This document shows, in pieces, positions 8,060-16,718 of a stretch of 35,130 nucleotides of DNA. Made by a program: the position numbers and the translations under genes. Within the stretch, counting starts at the first letter, position 1, and each line of letters starts with the position of its first letter. This stretch comes from Anthropogastromicrobium sp050944455. GTDB taxonomy: Bacteria; Bacillota; Clostridia; Lachnospirales; Lachnospiraceae. The DNA lies in NCBI GenBank assembly GCA_050944455.1, contig JBMNRC010000028.1:1-35130 (forward strand), written 5' to 3'. Under the pieces are notes generated by a model. The model searched no databases, was not told the origin of the DNA, and saw only the letters and a program-made list of their open reading frames with translations.

Positions 8060-10087
8060 ATGGCAATCGTAGAGATGCAGAAACTGAGCATCTGTGCCAA
8101 CAAGAAAAAACGAAAAGCCATCCTGGAACTGCTCCAGACCATGGGAGCCATGCAGATCACGACCGAGGGCCTTGATGCGGAAGGTCTCGAAAAGATGGAT
8201 ACGGCGAGCCAGAGAGCCCAGTTCGAAAAGGACGCGCAGTCCTTCGAACAGGTCCTGAAGCTGCTGGATACCTATGCCCCGGAGAAGAAAAAGGGTCTTT
8301 CCCTGCTGTCTGAAAAAACGCTGATTCCCAATTCCGAATTCAAGGACGCCGAGAATAACCGGCAGAAATACCTGACGGACGCGGGCAGCGTTCTCAAGGC
8401 GGAGAAAGAACTGCAGGAATGCAAGGGGACGATCGCGAAGGACAGGGACACCATTACGTCTCTGGGACCGTGGATGGATCTCGACGTCCCGATGATTTTC
8501 GAGGGGACGAGAGATACCTCGTTTTATATCGGAACGATCCCCGGCAGCCTGTCGGAGGACACGGTGTTCGCGGCGGTGTCGAAGGACCTCCCCGAACCCA
8601 CGGCAGTCACGGCTGACGTAATTTCCCTTTCCGGCGGCCAGACAAACGTGACGGTTCTCTGCCTGAAGCGCGACGCGGAAAAGGTAGAGTCCAACCTGCG
8701 CGAAGCCGGTTTCGCGAAGCTTCCTTTCATCACGAGGTACACTCCGCAGCAGAAGAAGCAGAACTGCGAGGCGGACATCGAAAAACAGACAGCCCGCATC
8801 GAGGAGCTCAGGCAGCAGATCGTCCAATACGCGCCGGAGCGCGAGGCGTTCAAAGTCTCGTCGGACTATTTCCGCACCAGAGCGGAAAAGTACCGTGTTC
8901 TCGGGACGATTCCCCAGTCGAAGAACATGTTCTTCCTGGAAGGATGGGTGGAAGCCGCCCACGCGGATGACATCGCGAAACTCCTCACGGATAAGTTCGG
9001 AGCCCTGGTCGAGAAGGAAGAGAAGCGCAGGGACGAAATGATTCCCACCGAACTCCACAACAACAAATGGTCTTCGATGGTAGAGGGGGTCCTGGAATCC
9101 TACGGGCTTCCGCAGCATGGCCGGGTTGACCCCACTTTCGTGATGTCGATCTTCTACGTGTTCTTCTTCGGAATGATGCTTTCCGACGCGGGATACGGGA
9201 TCCTGATGATGGTGGTCTGCGGCATCGCGCTGGCGAAGTACAAGCGCCTGGACAAACACGTGCACCAGATGGTTCAGCTGTTCTTCTGGTGCGGCCTGTC
9301 CACGACCTTCTGGGGCGTCATGTACGGCGGCTTTTTCGGTGACGCGATCGACGTGGTGGCGACCACTTTCTTCGGCTACACCGGCAGCGGCATCATCAAA
9401 CCGCTGTGGTTCGATCCGCTGTCCAACCCGATGAAGCTTCTGGTGTACTGCATGCTGTTCGGCCTGATCCATCTGTTCGCGGGACTCGGCATCAAAGGCT
9501 ACGAGTACCTGAAAAAGAAGGATTATCTTTCATTCACGGCCGAGGTGCTTGCCTGGTACATGTTCCTGATCGGGCTGATTCTCCTGCTTCTTCCCACGGA
9601 TATTTTCGAGGGAATGTCGCAGATGACCTTCAATTTCCCGCCGTTCGTCCATACGCTGGCGCTGGTTCTCACTTTCGGCGGAATGATCCTGATCATCCTG
9701 CTGCAGGAGCACGCCCGCAAGAACTGGGCGCTGCGGATCCTTGTCGGCCTGTACGATATCTACGGCGTGTCGAGCTGGCTTTCGGATGTCCTGTCCTACT
9801 CGAGGCTTCTGGCCCTGGGACTGGCGACCGGCGTCATCGCGAGCGTCGTCAACATGATGGCCAGCATGGCCGGCGGCGGAGTCGTCGGAGCGATCGTCTT
9901 TATCGTCGTGTTCATTTTCGGGCATGTGCTCAATTTCCTGATCAACGTGCTCGGCGCGTACGTGCATACCAACCGTCTGCAGTACGTTGAGTTTTTCGGC
10001 AAGTTCTATGACGCCGGCGGAAGTCCGTTCCGCCCGTTCAAACCCGCAAATAAGTACACAGAAATCAAGGAGGTAACAAAATTATGA
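8060..10087 (+). CDS. ntpI: V-type ATP synthase subunit I (membrane a-type subunit)
   Basis: This is the stator subunit that forms the ion half-channels next to the rotor ring. The 675-residue length is typical. Residues 1 to about 350 form the soluble arm with coiled-coil stretches; from about 355 there are around seven or eight membrane segments. The channel arginine expected to face the rotor glutamate is R582 in the S-Y-S-R-L-L-A-L-G-L-A motif. The ATG at 8060 follows AAAGGCGGTGATG. The stop overlaps the start of ntpK by four bases (ATGA), indicating translational coupling between two subunits that contact each other. Confidence 0.95.
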   Translation: MAIVEMQKLSICANKKKRKAILELLQTMGAMQITTEGLDAEGLEKMDTASQRAQFEKDAQSFEQVLKLLDTYAPEKKKGLSLLSEKTLIPNSEFKDAENNRQKYLTDAGSVLKAEKELQECKGTIAKDRDTITSLGPWMDLDVPMIFEGTRDTSFYIGTIPGSLSEDTVFAAVSKDLPEPTAVTADVISLSGGQTNVTVLCLKRDAEKVESNLREAGFAKLPFITRYTPQQKKQNCEADIEKQTARIEELRQQIVQYAPEREAFKVSSDYFRTRAEKYRVLGTIPQSKNMFFLEGWVEAAHADDIAKLLTDKFGALVEKEEKRRDEMIPTELHNNKWSSMVEGVLESYGLPQHGRVDPTFVMSIFYVFFFGMMLSDAGYGILMMVVCGIALAKYKRLDKHVHQMVQLFFWCGLSTTFWGVMYGGFFGDAIDVVATTFFGYTGSGIIKPLWFDPLSNPMKLLVYCMLFGLIHLFAGLGIKGYEYLKKKDYLSFTAEVLAWYMFLIGLILLLLPTDIFEGMSQMTFNFPPFVHTLALVLTFGGMILIILLQEHARKNWALRILVGLYDIYGVSSWLSDVLSYSRLLALGLATGVIASVVNMMASMAGGGVVGAIVFIVVFIFGHVLNFLINVLGAYVHTNRLQYVEFFGKFYDAGGSPFRPFKPANKYTEIKEVTKL

Positions 10088-10557
10088 GCATTGGATTTAC
10101 ACTGGCCCTTCTGGGCGCCGCACTCGCAACGATTATGGCCGGTTCCGCATCCGCATGGGGCGTCGGCATGGCAGGCCAGGCAGCGGCAGGCGTCGTCGCC
10201 GAGCAGCCGGATCAGTTCGCAAAGGTTCTGATTCTTCAGCTTCTTCCCGGTACCCAGGGTATTTACGGACTGCTGGTCACCTTCATCACACTGTCCAATA
10301 TCGGGCTTCTGAGCGGCAATCCTGACGTAACCATGGATGTCGCTACCGGCCTTTCCTATTTCGCGGCATGCCTTCCGATCGCGATCGTAGGCCTTGTCTC
10401 CGCGTATCACCAGGCAAAAACCGCTGTCGCTTCCATCCATGTCGTGGCAAAGGATCCCAACCAGTTCGGCAAAGCGATGCTGTTCCCGGCAATGGTCGAG
10501 ACCTACGCCATCCTGGCTCTTCTGGTTTCCATTCTCGCTGTTTCCAATATCGGCTGA
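10084..10557 (+). CDS. ntpK: V-type ATP synthase subunit K (rotor-ring proteolipid)
   Basis: This subunit forms the rotating c-type ring. Its 157 residues form four membrane helices arising from two fused hairpins, with one ion-binding carboxylate, E139, in the A-M-V-E-T-Y-A-I-L motif. Residues matching the Na+ ligands known for E. hirae NtpK are all present: L54, T57 and Q58 in L-L-P-G-T-Q-G-I-Y-G, Q110 in Y-H-Q-A-K, and E139. This supports Na+ rather than H+ coupling, though it is not proof. The start overlaps the end of ntpI by four bases. Fifty-seven bases separate it from ntpE. Confidence 0.96.
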   Translation: MSIGFTLALLGAALATIMAGSASAWGVGMAGQAAAGVVAEQPDQFAKVLILQLLPGTQGIYGLLVTFITLSNIGLLSGNPDVTMDVATGLSYFAACLPIAIVGLVSAYHQAKTAVASIHVVAKDPNQFGKAMLFPAMVETYAILALLVSILAVSNIG

Positions 10558-10614
10558 TCATCAGTTCAGTCTTTCCGGTAAACAAAGAATAAGAAGAGGA
10601 CAGAAGGAGCAGGA

Positions 10615-11205
10615 ATGGCAGGAGCAGACAATATCGTAAATGAGATCCTGCTGGAAGCGCATTCACGTGCCGACTATATCAAGACAGTCGCGGAAGAAAA
10701 AGCCGAGTCGATCCTGAAGAAAGCGGAGGACGAGAGCCGTGAGGCTCTTGAGAACGCCGCCAGGGAATCGGACAAAGCGGCGAAGGAATACGCGGCCCGC
10801 GTCGCATCTTCCGGGGAGATGAACCGGAAAAAGGCAATGCTGGCCGGACGGCAGGAAATGATTGATGAAGTCATCAGGCAGGCTTACGAAAAGCTTGCCG
10901 GACAGGACAGCGCGTCTTACTTTGACATGATCCTGAAGCTTCTGAAAAACACAGCTCACGCCGGGGACGGCGTGATGTGCCTGTCGGAGAAGGATCTCTC
11001 CAGGCTTCCGGCGGATTTCCGGGAGAAGGCAGAGGAAGCCGGCAGGGCAGCCGGCGGAACCGTCAGGGTTTCGGACACGCCTGAGAACATTGAAAACGGA
11101 TTTATCCTGAAATACGGAGGCATCGAGGAAAACTGCACGCTCCGAGCGCTGTTCGACGACAGGGAAGAGCAGCTTCGCGACATTGTGCAGTCGGTGCTCT
11201 GGTAA
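10615..11205 (+). CDS. ntpE: V-type ATP synthase subunit E (peripheral stalk)
   Basis: This 196-residue subunit forms the peripheral stalk with the small coiled-coil subunit. The N-terminal half (about residues 1-85) is a charged, alanine-rich helix that would form the coiled coil. The C-terminal half is an alpha/beta head ending in L-F-D-D-R-E-E-Q-L-R, typical of the family (sequence divergent elsewhere). The ATG at 10615 has AAGGAGCAGG just upstream. Subunit C follows 12 bases later. The position after subunit K matches the standard operon order. Confidence 0.9.
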   Translation: MAGADNIVNEILLEAHSRADYIKTVAEEKAESILKKAEDESREALENAARESDKAAKEYAARVASSGEMNRKKAMLAGRQEMIDEVIRQAYEKLAGQDSASYFDMILKLLKNTAHAGDGVMCLSEKDLSRLPADFREKAEEAGRAAGGTVRVSDTPENIENGFILKYGGIEENCTLRALFDDREEQLRDIVQSVLW

Positions 11206-11217
11206 AGGAGAGCGCAG

Positions 11218-12189
11218 ATGCGGGACAGTGAATATATCTATGCGGTTGCGCGGATCCGTGTGAAGGAAAAGACACTTCTGACAGACGGGGATGTCGTAAG
11301 GCTGACAGAGATGCCGGACGAAAAAACCGTTCTGCAGTGGCTGGCCGGGCGAGGCTGGGGCAGCGGAAGAGCGGATGCTTCGGCCGAGGAAATTCTCTCG
11401 GAGGAGGAATCCAAAAACCTGAAGCTTCTGCATGAACTCGGCGTGGAGGAAACCGTCTTTACGATGCTTTCCTACCCTCAGCTTTATCACAACCTGAAAA
11501 CAGCGGTCAAGGACGTGTGCACTTCCGACGAACATGTCGGGGCGTATTACGACCTGGATCCGTGGAACGGCGATACCTTGAAGAAAATTCTCCGCGACCA
11601 GGATTACGACAGGCTGCCGGAGTCCGTCCGGGAGGTAACCCGGAAAGCTTACGACACCATGCTCACAACGCGGGACGGACAGCTTTGCGACAACATCGTC
11701 GACCGCGCGTGCCTCGAGGCCATGGAGAAAGCCGGCAATGAAACCAAAAGCGGACTCCTCCGGGAATACATGCATTCGCAGGTTGCGCTGGCGGATATCC
11801 GGATCGCGGTGAGGGCGCAGGCAACCGGCAAACCGCTGAAATTCATCCAGGACGCGATGGCGGAAAGCAGCCTGATCGATAAGGAAGGGCTTGCCCAGGC
11901 CGCGTCGAAGAGCCGGGAGGAACTGTTCGGGTTCCTGTCGGAGAATGGATCTGAGGGTGCGGTGGAAGCCCTGAAGGAGTCTCCGTCCGCGTTTGAGCGC
12001 TGGTGCGACAACCGGCTGATCGAGACCATCCGCCCGGAGCGGACGAAACTGATGTCTGTCGGCCCGGTGGTAGCGTATTACCTCGGACGCGAAAACGAGA
12101 TCCGCACGGTGAGAATCATTATCACCGGAAAAGCGAACGGCTTCACACCGGACGAAATCAAGGAAAGGGTACGGGAGATGTATGGCTAA
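11218..12189 (+). CDS. ntpC: V-type ATP synthase subunit C (central-shaft to rotor connector)
   Basis: This 323-residue, largely helical soluble protein matches the d/AC39-type subunit that sits as a socket on the rotor ring and receives the central shaft. It starts with the family-typical Y-I-Y-A-V-A-R-I-R-V-K-E stretch and ends with E-I-K-E-R-V-R-E-M-Y. The ribosome site AAAGGAGAG precedes the ATG at 11218. Its last eight bases overlap the start of the next subunit gene, suggesting coupled translation. Confidence 0.93.
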   Translation: MRDSEYIYAVARIRVKEKTLLTDGDVVRLTEMPDEKTVLQWLAGRGWGSGRADASAEEILSEEESKNLKLLHELGVEETVFTMLSYPQLYHNLKTAVKDVCTSDEHVGAYYDLDPWNGDTLKKILRDQDYDRLPESVREVTRKAYDTMLTTRDGQLCDNIVDRACLEAMEKAGNETKSGLLREYMHSQVALADIRIAVRAQATGKPLKFIQDAMAESSLIDKEGLAQAASKSREELFGFLSENGSEGAVEALKESPSAFERWCDNRLIETIRPERTKLMSVGPVVAYYLGRENEIRTVRIIITGKANGFTPDEIKERVREMYG

Positions 12190-12502
12190 GATTGCGGTGA
12201 TGGGAGACTATGACAGCATCTATGCTTTCGCCGCTCTCGGACTGACGATTTTTCCGGCTGACGATCCTGCGGAGGCTAGAAAGACTCTGAGGAGACTGGC
12301 CGACAGCGACTATGGCGTGATCTACGTCACGGAGGAACTGGCGGCGGACCCGGAATTCGCCGAGGAGATGAGCCGCTACGAGGAAGAACTTTCCCCGGCG
12401 CTGATTCTGATCCCCGGGGTCAAGGGCAACACCGGAAGCGGTGTGGCCGGGGTGAAGAAATCCGTGGAAAAGGCAGTCGGAAGCGATATCCTGTTCGGAT
12501 GA
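12182..12502 (+). CDS. ntpG: V-type ATP synthase subunit F (central shaft)
   Basis: This 106-residue Rossmann-like subunit binds subunit D to form the central shaft. The N-terminal K-I-A-V-M-G-D-Y-D-S-I-Y-A-F-A-A-L-G segment is typical of the family, as is the L-I-L-I-P-G strand before the C-terminal helix. It is called subunit F in general usage and NtpG in E. hirae. It overlaps ntpC by eight bases and lies 34 bases before the catalytic subunit gene. Confidence 0.94.
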   Translation: MAKIAVMGDYDSIYAFAALGLTIFPADDPAEARKTLRRLADSDYGVIYVTEELAADPEFAEEMSRYEEELSPALILIPGVKGNTGSGVAGVKKSVEKAVGSDILFG

Positions 12503-12536
12503 GGAAGACCCGCCGGACATTCAGGAAAGGGCAGGA

Positions 12537-14312
12537 ATGAGCACAGGAACAATCATAAAAGTGGCAGGGCCTCTTGTCGTGGCAGGAGGCATGCGTGATG
12601 CAAATATGTATGACGTCGTGCGTGTCAGTGAGAAGCGCCTGATCGGCGAGATCATTGAGATGCACGGAGACCAGGCGTCCATCCAGGTCTATGAGGAAAC
12701 CACGGGACTCGGACCCGGCGAACCGGTGTATTCCACCGAAGCGCCGCTTTCCGTGGAACTCGGACCTGGCCTGATCGGATCGATTTACGATGGAATCCAG
12801 AGACCTCTGGACAAGATTATTGAGGTAACGCACAGCCAGCGGCTTGCCCGCGGCGTTGACGTGCCGCCGCTGGACCACACGAAAAAGTGGGAGTTCAACG
12901 CAACGGCGAAGGCAGGCGACGAGGTTGAGGCCGGCGACGTCATCGGCACCGTCCAGGAGACCGAGATCGTCGTTCAGAAAATCATGGTTCCGTACGGCGT
13001 GAAGGGAACGCTGAAGAGCATTTCTTCGGGTTCCTACACGCTGGACGACACCGTCGCGGTAGTTGAGACGGCTGCCGGGGAGAGAAAACTCACTCTCGTC
13101 CAGAAATGGCCGGTCCGCACCGAGCGGCCGTACGCGAAAAAGCTTCCGCCGGACAAACCGCTGATCACCGGACAGCGCGTCATCGACGCGTTCTTCCCGA
13201 TCGCCAAGGGCGGCGTCGCCGCCATCCCGGGCCCGTTCGGCTCCGGAAAGACGGTCACGCAGCACCAGCTGGCCAAGTGGTCCGAGGCGGATATCGTCGT
13301 CTACATCGGCTGCGGCGAGCGCGGCAACGAGATGACCGATGTTCTGAACGAGTTCCCCGAGCTGAAAGACCCGCGCACGGGCAAGTCCCTGATGGAGCGC
13401 ACGGTTCTGATCGCCAACACTTCCGATATGCCGGTCGCGGCGCGCGAGGCCTCCATTTATACCGGAATCACCATCGCCGAATATTTCCGCGATATGGGAT
13501 ATTCCGTCGCTCTGATGGCAGACTCCACATCCCGCTGGGCCGAGGCTCTGCGTGAGATGTCCGGACGCCTGGAGGAGATGCCCGGCGAGGAAGGCTACCC
13601 GGCTTATCTGGGTTCCCGGCTGGCGCAGTTCTACGAGCGCGCGGGCCGCGTGATCTCCCTCGGCAAAGAGGGAAGAGAAGGGCAGCTGTCAGCCATCGGA
13701 GCCGTTTCGCCTGCCGGCGGCGATATTTCTGAGCCGGTTTCCCAGGCGACGCTGCGAATTGTCAAGGTGTTCTGGAGCCTGGACGCGAACCTGGCCTACC
13801 AGAGACACTTCCCGGCCATCAACTGGCTGACTTCGTACAGCCTGTATCTGGATACGCTGGGCAAGTGGTTCAACGAGAATGTCGCGGAAGACTGGATGGA
13901 TCTCCGCCAGAAGCTGATGAACCTCCTGCAGGACGAGGCTTCGCTGAACGAGATTGTCCAGATGGTCGGTATGGACGCGCTGTCCCCGCAGGACCGCCTG
14001 AAGATGGAAGCGGCGAGATCTATCCGCGAGGATTTCCTGCACCAGAACTCTTTCGACGAGATCGATACCTACACCTCTCTCCGCAAGCAGTATTACATGA
14101 TGAAACTGGTTTACGCGTTCTACGACAGCGGCGTTTCCGCCCTGAAGCAGGGCGCTGAGATCGATGACATCACGAAGCTCGCGGTGCGCGAACAGATCGG
14201 CCGTTTCAAGTACATTCACGAAGATGACATTGACAACCATTTCATCGAAGTGAATGAAGAGATGGCCAAGGAGTTCGCTTCAGCCGTCGCAAAGGCAAAG
14301 GAGGAGGCATAA
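12537..14312 (+). CDS. ntpA: V-type ATP synthase catalytic subunit A
   Basis: This is the ATP-hydrolysing subunit of the A3B3 head; the 591-residue length is typical. The Walker A motif G-P-F-G-S-G-K-T-V places the catalytic lysine at K238 and T239, and the glutamate of the G-E-R-G-N-E motif is E261. Between the N-terminal barrel and the P-loop (about residues 110-200) lies the non-homologous region that distinguishes V/A-type A subunits from F-type beta subunits. The S-R-W-A-E-A-L-R-E motif is also present. The ATG at 12537 follows GGGCAGGA. Only three bases separate it from ntpB. Confidence 0.98.
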   Translation: MSTGTIIKVAGPLVVAGGMRDANMYDVVRVSEKRLIGEIIEMHGDQASIQVYEETTGLGPGEPVYSTEAPLSVELGPGLIGSIYDGIQRPLDKIIEVTHSQRLARGVDVPPLDHTKKWEFNATAKAGDEVEAGDVIGTVQETEIVVQKIMVPYGVKGTLKSISSGSYTLDDTVAVVETAAGERKLTLVQKWPVRTERPYAKKLPPDKPLITGQRVIDAFFPIAKGGVAAIPGPFGSGKTVTQHQLAKWSEADIVVYIGCGERGNEMTDVLNEFPELKDPRTGKSLMERTVLIANTSDMPVAAREASIYTGITIAEYFRDMGYSVALMADSTSRWAEALREMSGRLEEMPGEEGYPAYLGSRLAQFYERAGRVISLGKEGREGQLSAIGAVSPAGGDISEPVSQATLRIVKVFWSLDANLAYQRHFPAINWLTSYSLYLDTLGKWFNENVAEDWMDLRQKLMNLLQDEASLNEIVQMVGMDALSPQDRLKMEAARSIREDFLHQNSFDEIDTYTSLRKQYYMMKLVYAFYDSGVSALKQGAEIDDITKLAVREQIGRFKYIHEDDIDNHFIEVNEEMAKEFASAVAKAKEEA

Positions 14313-14315
14313 GGA

Positions 14316-15692
14316 ATGGCTAAGGAATATCGCACCATACAGGAAGTCACCGGCCCCCTGATGCTGGTTAAAGGCGTCGAAAACGTTACTTATCAGGAGA
14401 TGGGCGAAATCGAGCTGGCGGACGGCGAGAAGAGAAGATGCCGTGTGCTGGAGATCGACGGAGGCAATGCCCTGGTCCAGCTCTTCGAAGCTTCCACGGG
14501 AATCAACCTGTCCAACTCCAAAGTGCGTTTCCTGGGGCACCCGATGGAACTCGGCGTGTCCGGGGACATGCTTGGACGTGTCTTCGACGGAATGGGCAAT
14601 GTGATCGACGGCGGCCCCGCCATCCTGCCTGAAAAACATATGGACATCAACGGCCTGCCGATGAACCCGGCGGCCCGCGAGTATCCGGCGGAATTCATCC
14701 AGACCGGCGTTTCCGCTATCGACGGACTGAACACGCTGGTCCGCGGACAGAAACTGCCGATTTTCTCGGCTTCCGGCCTTCCGCACTCCCAGCTGGCAGC
14801 TCAGATCGCGCGCCAGGCGAAGGTGCGCGGGACGTCCGAGCCATTCGCGGTTGTGTTCGCCGCCATGGGCATCACGTTCGAGGAGGCGAATTTCTTCCAG
14901 GAATCCTTCCGGGAGTCTGGAGCTCTGGACCGCACGGTTCTGTTCCTGAACCTGGCGAACGACCCCGCGGTCGAGCGTATCTCAACGCCGCGAATGGCCC
15001 TCACGGCCGCTGAGTATCTGGCTTTCGAGAAGGACATGCACGTTCTGGTCATCATGACCGATATCACCAACTACGCGGACTCGCTGCGCGAGATTTCGGC
15101 GGCCCGCAAGGAGGTCCCCGGGCGCCGCGGCTATCCCGGCTACATGTACACCGACCTGGCGCAGATGTATGAGCGCGCCGGGCGTCTGAAGGGCAAGAAG
15201 GGATCCATCACGCTGATCCCGATCCTGACCATGCCGGAGGACGACAAGACTCACCCGATCCCCGACCTGACCGGTTACATTACCGAGGGCCAGATCATCC
15301 TGAGCCGTGAACTCTACCGCCGCGGCATCCAGCCGCCGGTAGACGTTCTCCCGTCCCTTTCCCGTCTGAAGGATAAGGGTATCGGCAAGGGCAAGACCCG
15401 CGAGGACCACGCGGCAACCATGAACCAGCTTTTCGCGGCGTACGCGAGAGGCAAGGAAGCCAAGGAACTGATGCTTGTCCTCGGCGAGGCGGCCCTGACG
15501 GATATGGACCTGCTGTACGCGAAGTTCGCGGATGCGTTTGAGGAGAAGTACGTCAACCAGGGCTACAATACCGACCGCAGTATCGAGGAGACGCTCGATA
15601 TCGGCTGGGACCTGCTGCGCATGCTTCCGAGATCCGAGCTCAAGCGTATCAGCGACGAGATGCTGGACAAGTATTACGATAAGAAGAATTAA
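14316..15692 (+). CDS. ntpB: V-type ATP synthase subunit B
   Basis: This is the non-catalytic partner of subunit A in the A3B3 head; its 458 residues are typical. As expected for the family it lacks a true Walker A P-loop and has S-A-S-G-L-P-H-S-Q-L-A-A-Q-I at that position. It contributes the arginine of the Y-P-G-Y-M-Y-T-D-L-A region and neighbouring residues to the shared nucleotide sites. An AAGGAGGAGG ribosome site lies inside the end of ntpA, so the two genes are tightly coupled. Eighteen bases follow before ntpD. Confidence 0.98.
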   Translation: MAKEYRTIQEVTGPLMLVKGVENVTYQEMGEIELADGEKRRCRVLEIDGGNALVQLFEASTGINLSNSKVRFLGHPMELGVSGDMLGRVFDGMGNVIDGGPAILPEKHMDINGLPMNPAAREYPAEFIQTGVSAIDGLNTLVRGQKLPIFSASGLPHSQLAAQIARQAKVRGTSEPFAVVFAAMGITFEEANFFQESFRESGALDRTVLFLNLANDPAVERISTPRMALTAAEYLAFEKDMHVLVIMTDITNYADSLREISAARKEVPGRRGYPGYMYTDLAQMYERAGRLKGKKGSITLIPILTMPEDDKTHPIPDLTGYITEGQIILSRELYRRGIQPPVDVLPSLSRLKDKGIGKGKTREDHAATMNQLFAAYARGKEAKELMLVLGEAALTDMDLLYAKFADAFEEKYVNQGYNTDRSIEETLDIGWDLLRMLPRSELKRISDEMLDKYYDKKN

Positions 15693-15710
15693 TCGGACGG
15701 GAGGAGCGAA

Positions 15711-16379
15711 TTGGCCGGTACACAGGTAAATCCAACCAGAATGGAGCTTACCCGCCAGAAGCAGAAGCTGACCACGGCTGTCAAAGGCCACCGGCTTCTG
15801 AAGGACAAGCGGGATGAGCTGATGAGACAGTTTCTGGATCTCGCCCGGCAGAACATGGAACTGCGGCAGAAAGTCGAAAAAGGCATTAAAGACGCCAACC
15901 GCAATTTCGTGCTCGCGAGGGCGGGAATGTCGGAGGAAGCCTTAAAATCCGCCCTGATGGCGCCCAAACAGGAAGTTTACCTTACCGAAGGCAAAAAGAA
16001 TGTGATGAGCGTCGATATCCCGGTGCTGGATTACAAGACGAGAACGCCGGATGAGAACGACATTTATTCGTACGGTTTCGCGTTCACGTCGGGAGAACTG
16101 GACGGTGCGGTGAAATCCCTCGCGGATGTCTTCCCGGATATGCTGAAGCTTGCCGAGGTTGAGAAATCCTGCCAGCTGCTGTCCGCGGAGATTGAGAAAA
16201 CGCGCCGGCGCGTCAACGCGCTGGAGCACGTGATCATTCCCCAGACGCAGGAGAACATCCGCTATATTTCCATGAAACTGGATGAAAATGAGCGAAGCAC
16301 GCAGGTCCGCCTGATGAAGGTGAAGGACATGCTGCTGGAAGACGCGCATCATTACAAGGAGAAGGAACGGCAGGCCTGA
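15711..16379 (+). CDS. ntpD: V-type ATP synthase subunit D (central shaft)
   Basis: This subunit is the rotating shaft inside the A3B3 head. It is a long antiparallel coiled coil of 222 residues, starting P-T-R-M-E-L-T-R-Q-K-Q-K-L and returning in the C-terminal helix with R-R-V-N-A-L-E-H-V-I-I-P. I chose the TTG at 15711 because GGGAGGAG (15699-15706) is well placed for it. The next candidate, ATG at 15741, would remove residues conserved at the start of the family. It is the last gene of the operon; a terminator lies about 150 bases downstream. Confidence 0.95.
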   Translation: MAGTQVNPTRMELTRQKQKLTTAVKGHRLLKDKRDELMRQFLDLARQNMELRQKVEKGIKDANRNFVLARAGMSEEALKSALMAPKQEVYLTEGKKNVMSVDIPVLDYKTRTPDENDIYSYGFAFTSGELDGAVKSLADVFPDMLKLAEVEKSCQLLSAEIEKTRRRVNALEHVIIPQTQENIRYISMKLDENERSTQVRLMKVKDMLLEDAHHYKEKERQA

Positions 16380-16470
16380 ACCTGCAGCTTCGGATGCGCG
16401 GTGGAAACAGCGCCGGGAAGCTGATTCAGAGCAGGTATCGGCGGCTTTCTCCCGGATGCTCGGAGAAAGA

Positions 16471-16505
16471 AGAGCAGGGCGGCGAAAAAATTTTTCGCCC
16501 GCTCT
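16471..16505. other. Long A/T-centred hairpin after ntpD
   Basis: GGCGAAAA (16481-16488) pairs perfectly with TTTTCGCC (16492-16499) across a 3-base loop, and AGAGC (16471-16475) pairs with GCTCT (16501-16505) beyond a bulge. Runs of A and T face each other inside the stem. It may act with the terminator at 16526 as a double stop or protect the operon mRNA's 3' end. Confidence 0.5.
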
Positions 16506-16525
16506 GCGGATGCGGCGCACAGGAA

Positions 16526-16552
16526 GGCACGGGAAAATCCCGTGCCTTTTTT
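16526..16552 (+). terminator. Rho-independent terminator of the V-ATPase operon
   Basis: An 8- to 9-bp perfect stem, GGCACGGG (16526-16533) with CCCGTGCC (16539-16546), is followed by six T. It ends the nine-gene ATPase unit. Confidence 0.88.
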
Positions 16553-16633
16553 GCGCGGTGCCGGCATTGAACGCGGCTGCTGCCGTTTTCGGATTTCATT
16601 GCGTATCGCACAGCGTGACGCCGCCGGCGGGCA

Positions 16634-16662
16634 TTGACGGGGCCGCCCATGATGGGTATTCT
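16634..16662 (+). promoter_or_regulatory. Promoter for the decarboxylase fusion gene
   Basis: TTGACG (16634-16639) and TATTCT (16657-16662) have the ideal 17-bp spacing. They lie 57 bases before the ATG at 16719 and after the ATPase terminator, so the fusion gene is probably its own transcription unit. Confidence 0.6.
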
Positions 16663-16718
16663 TTACCGGAGGGCCGGGGACGGACCCGTGACAGCTGCAG
16701 CGGAAGGGAGCGGATTTC

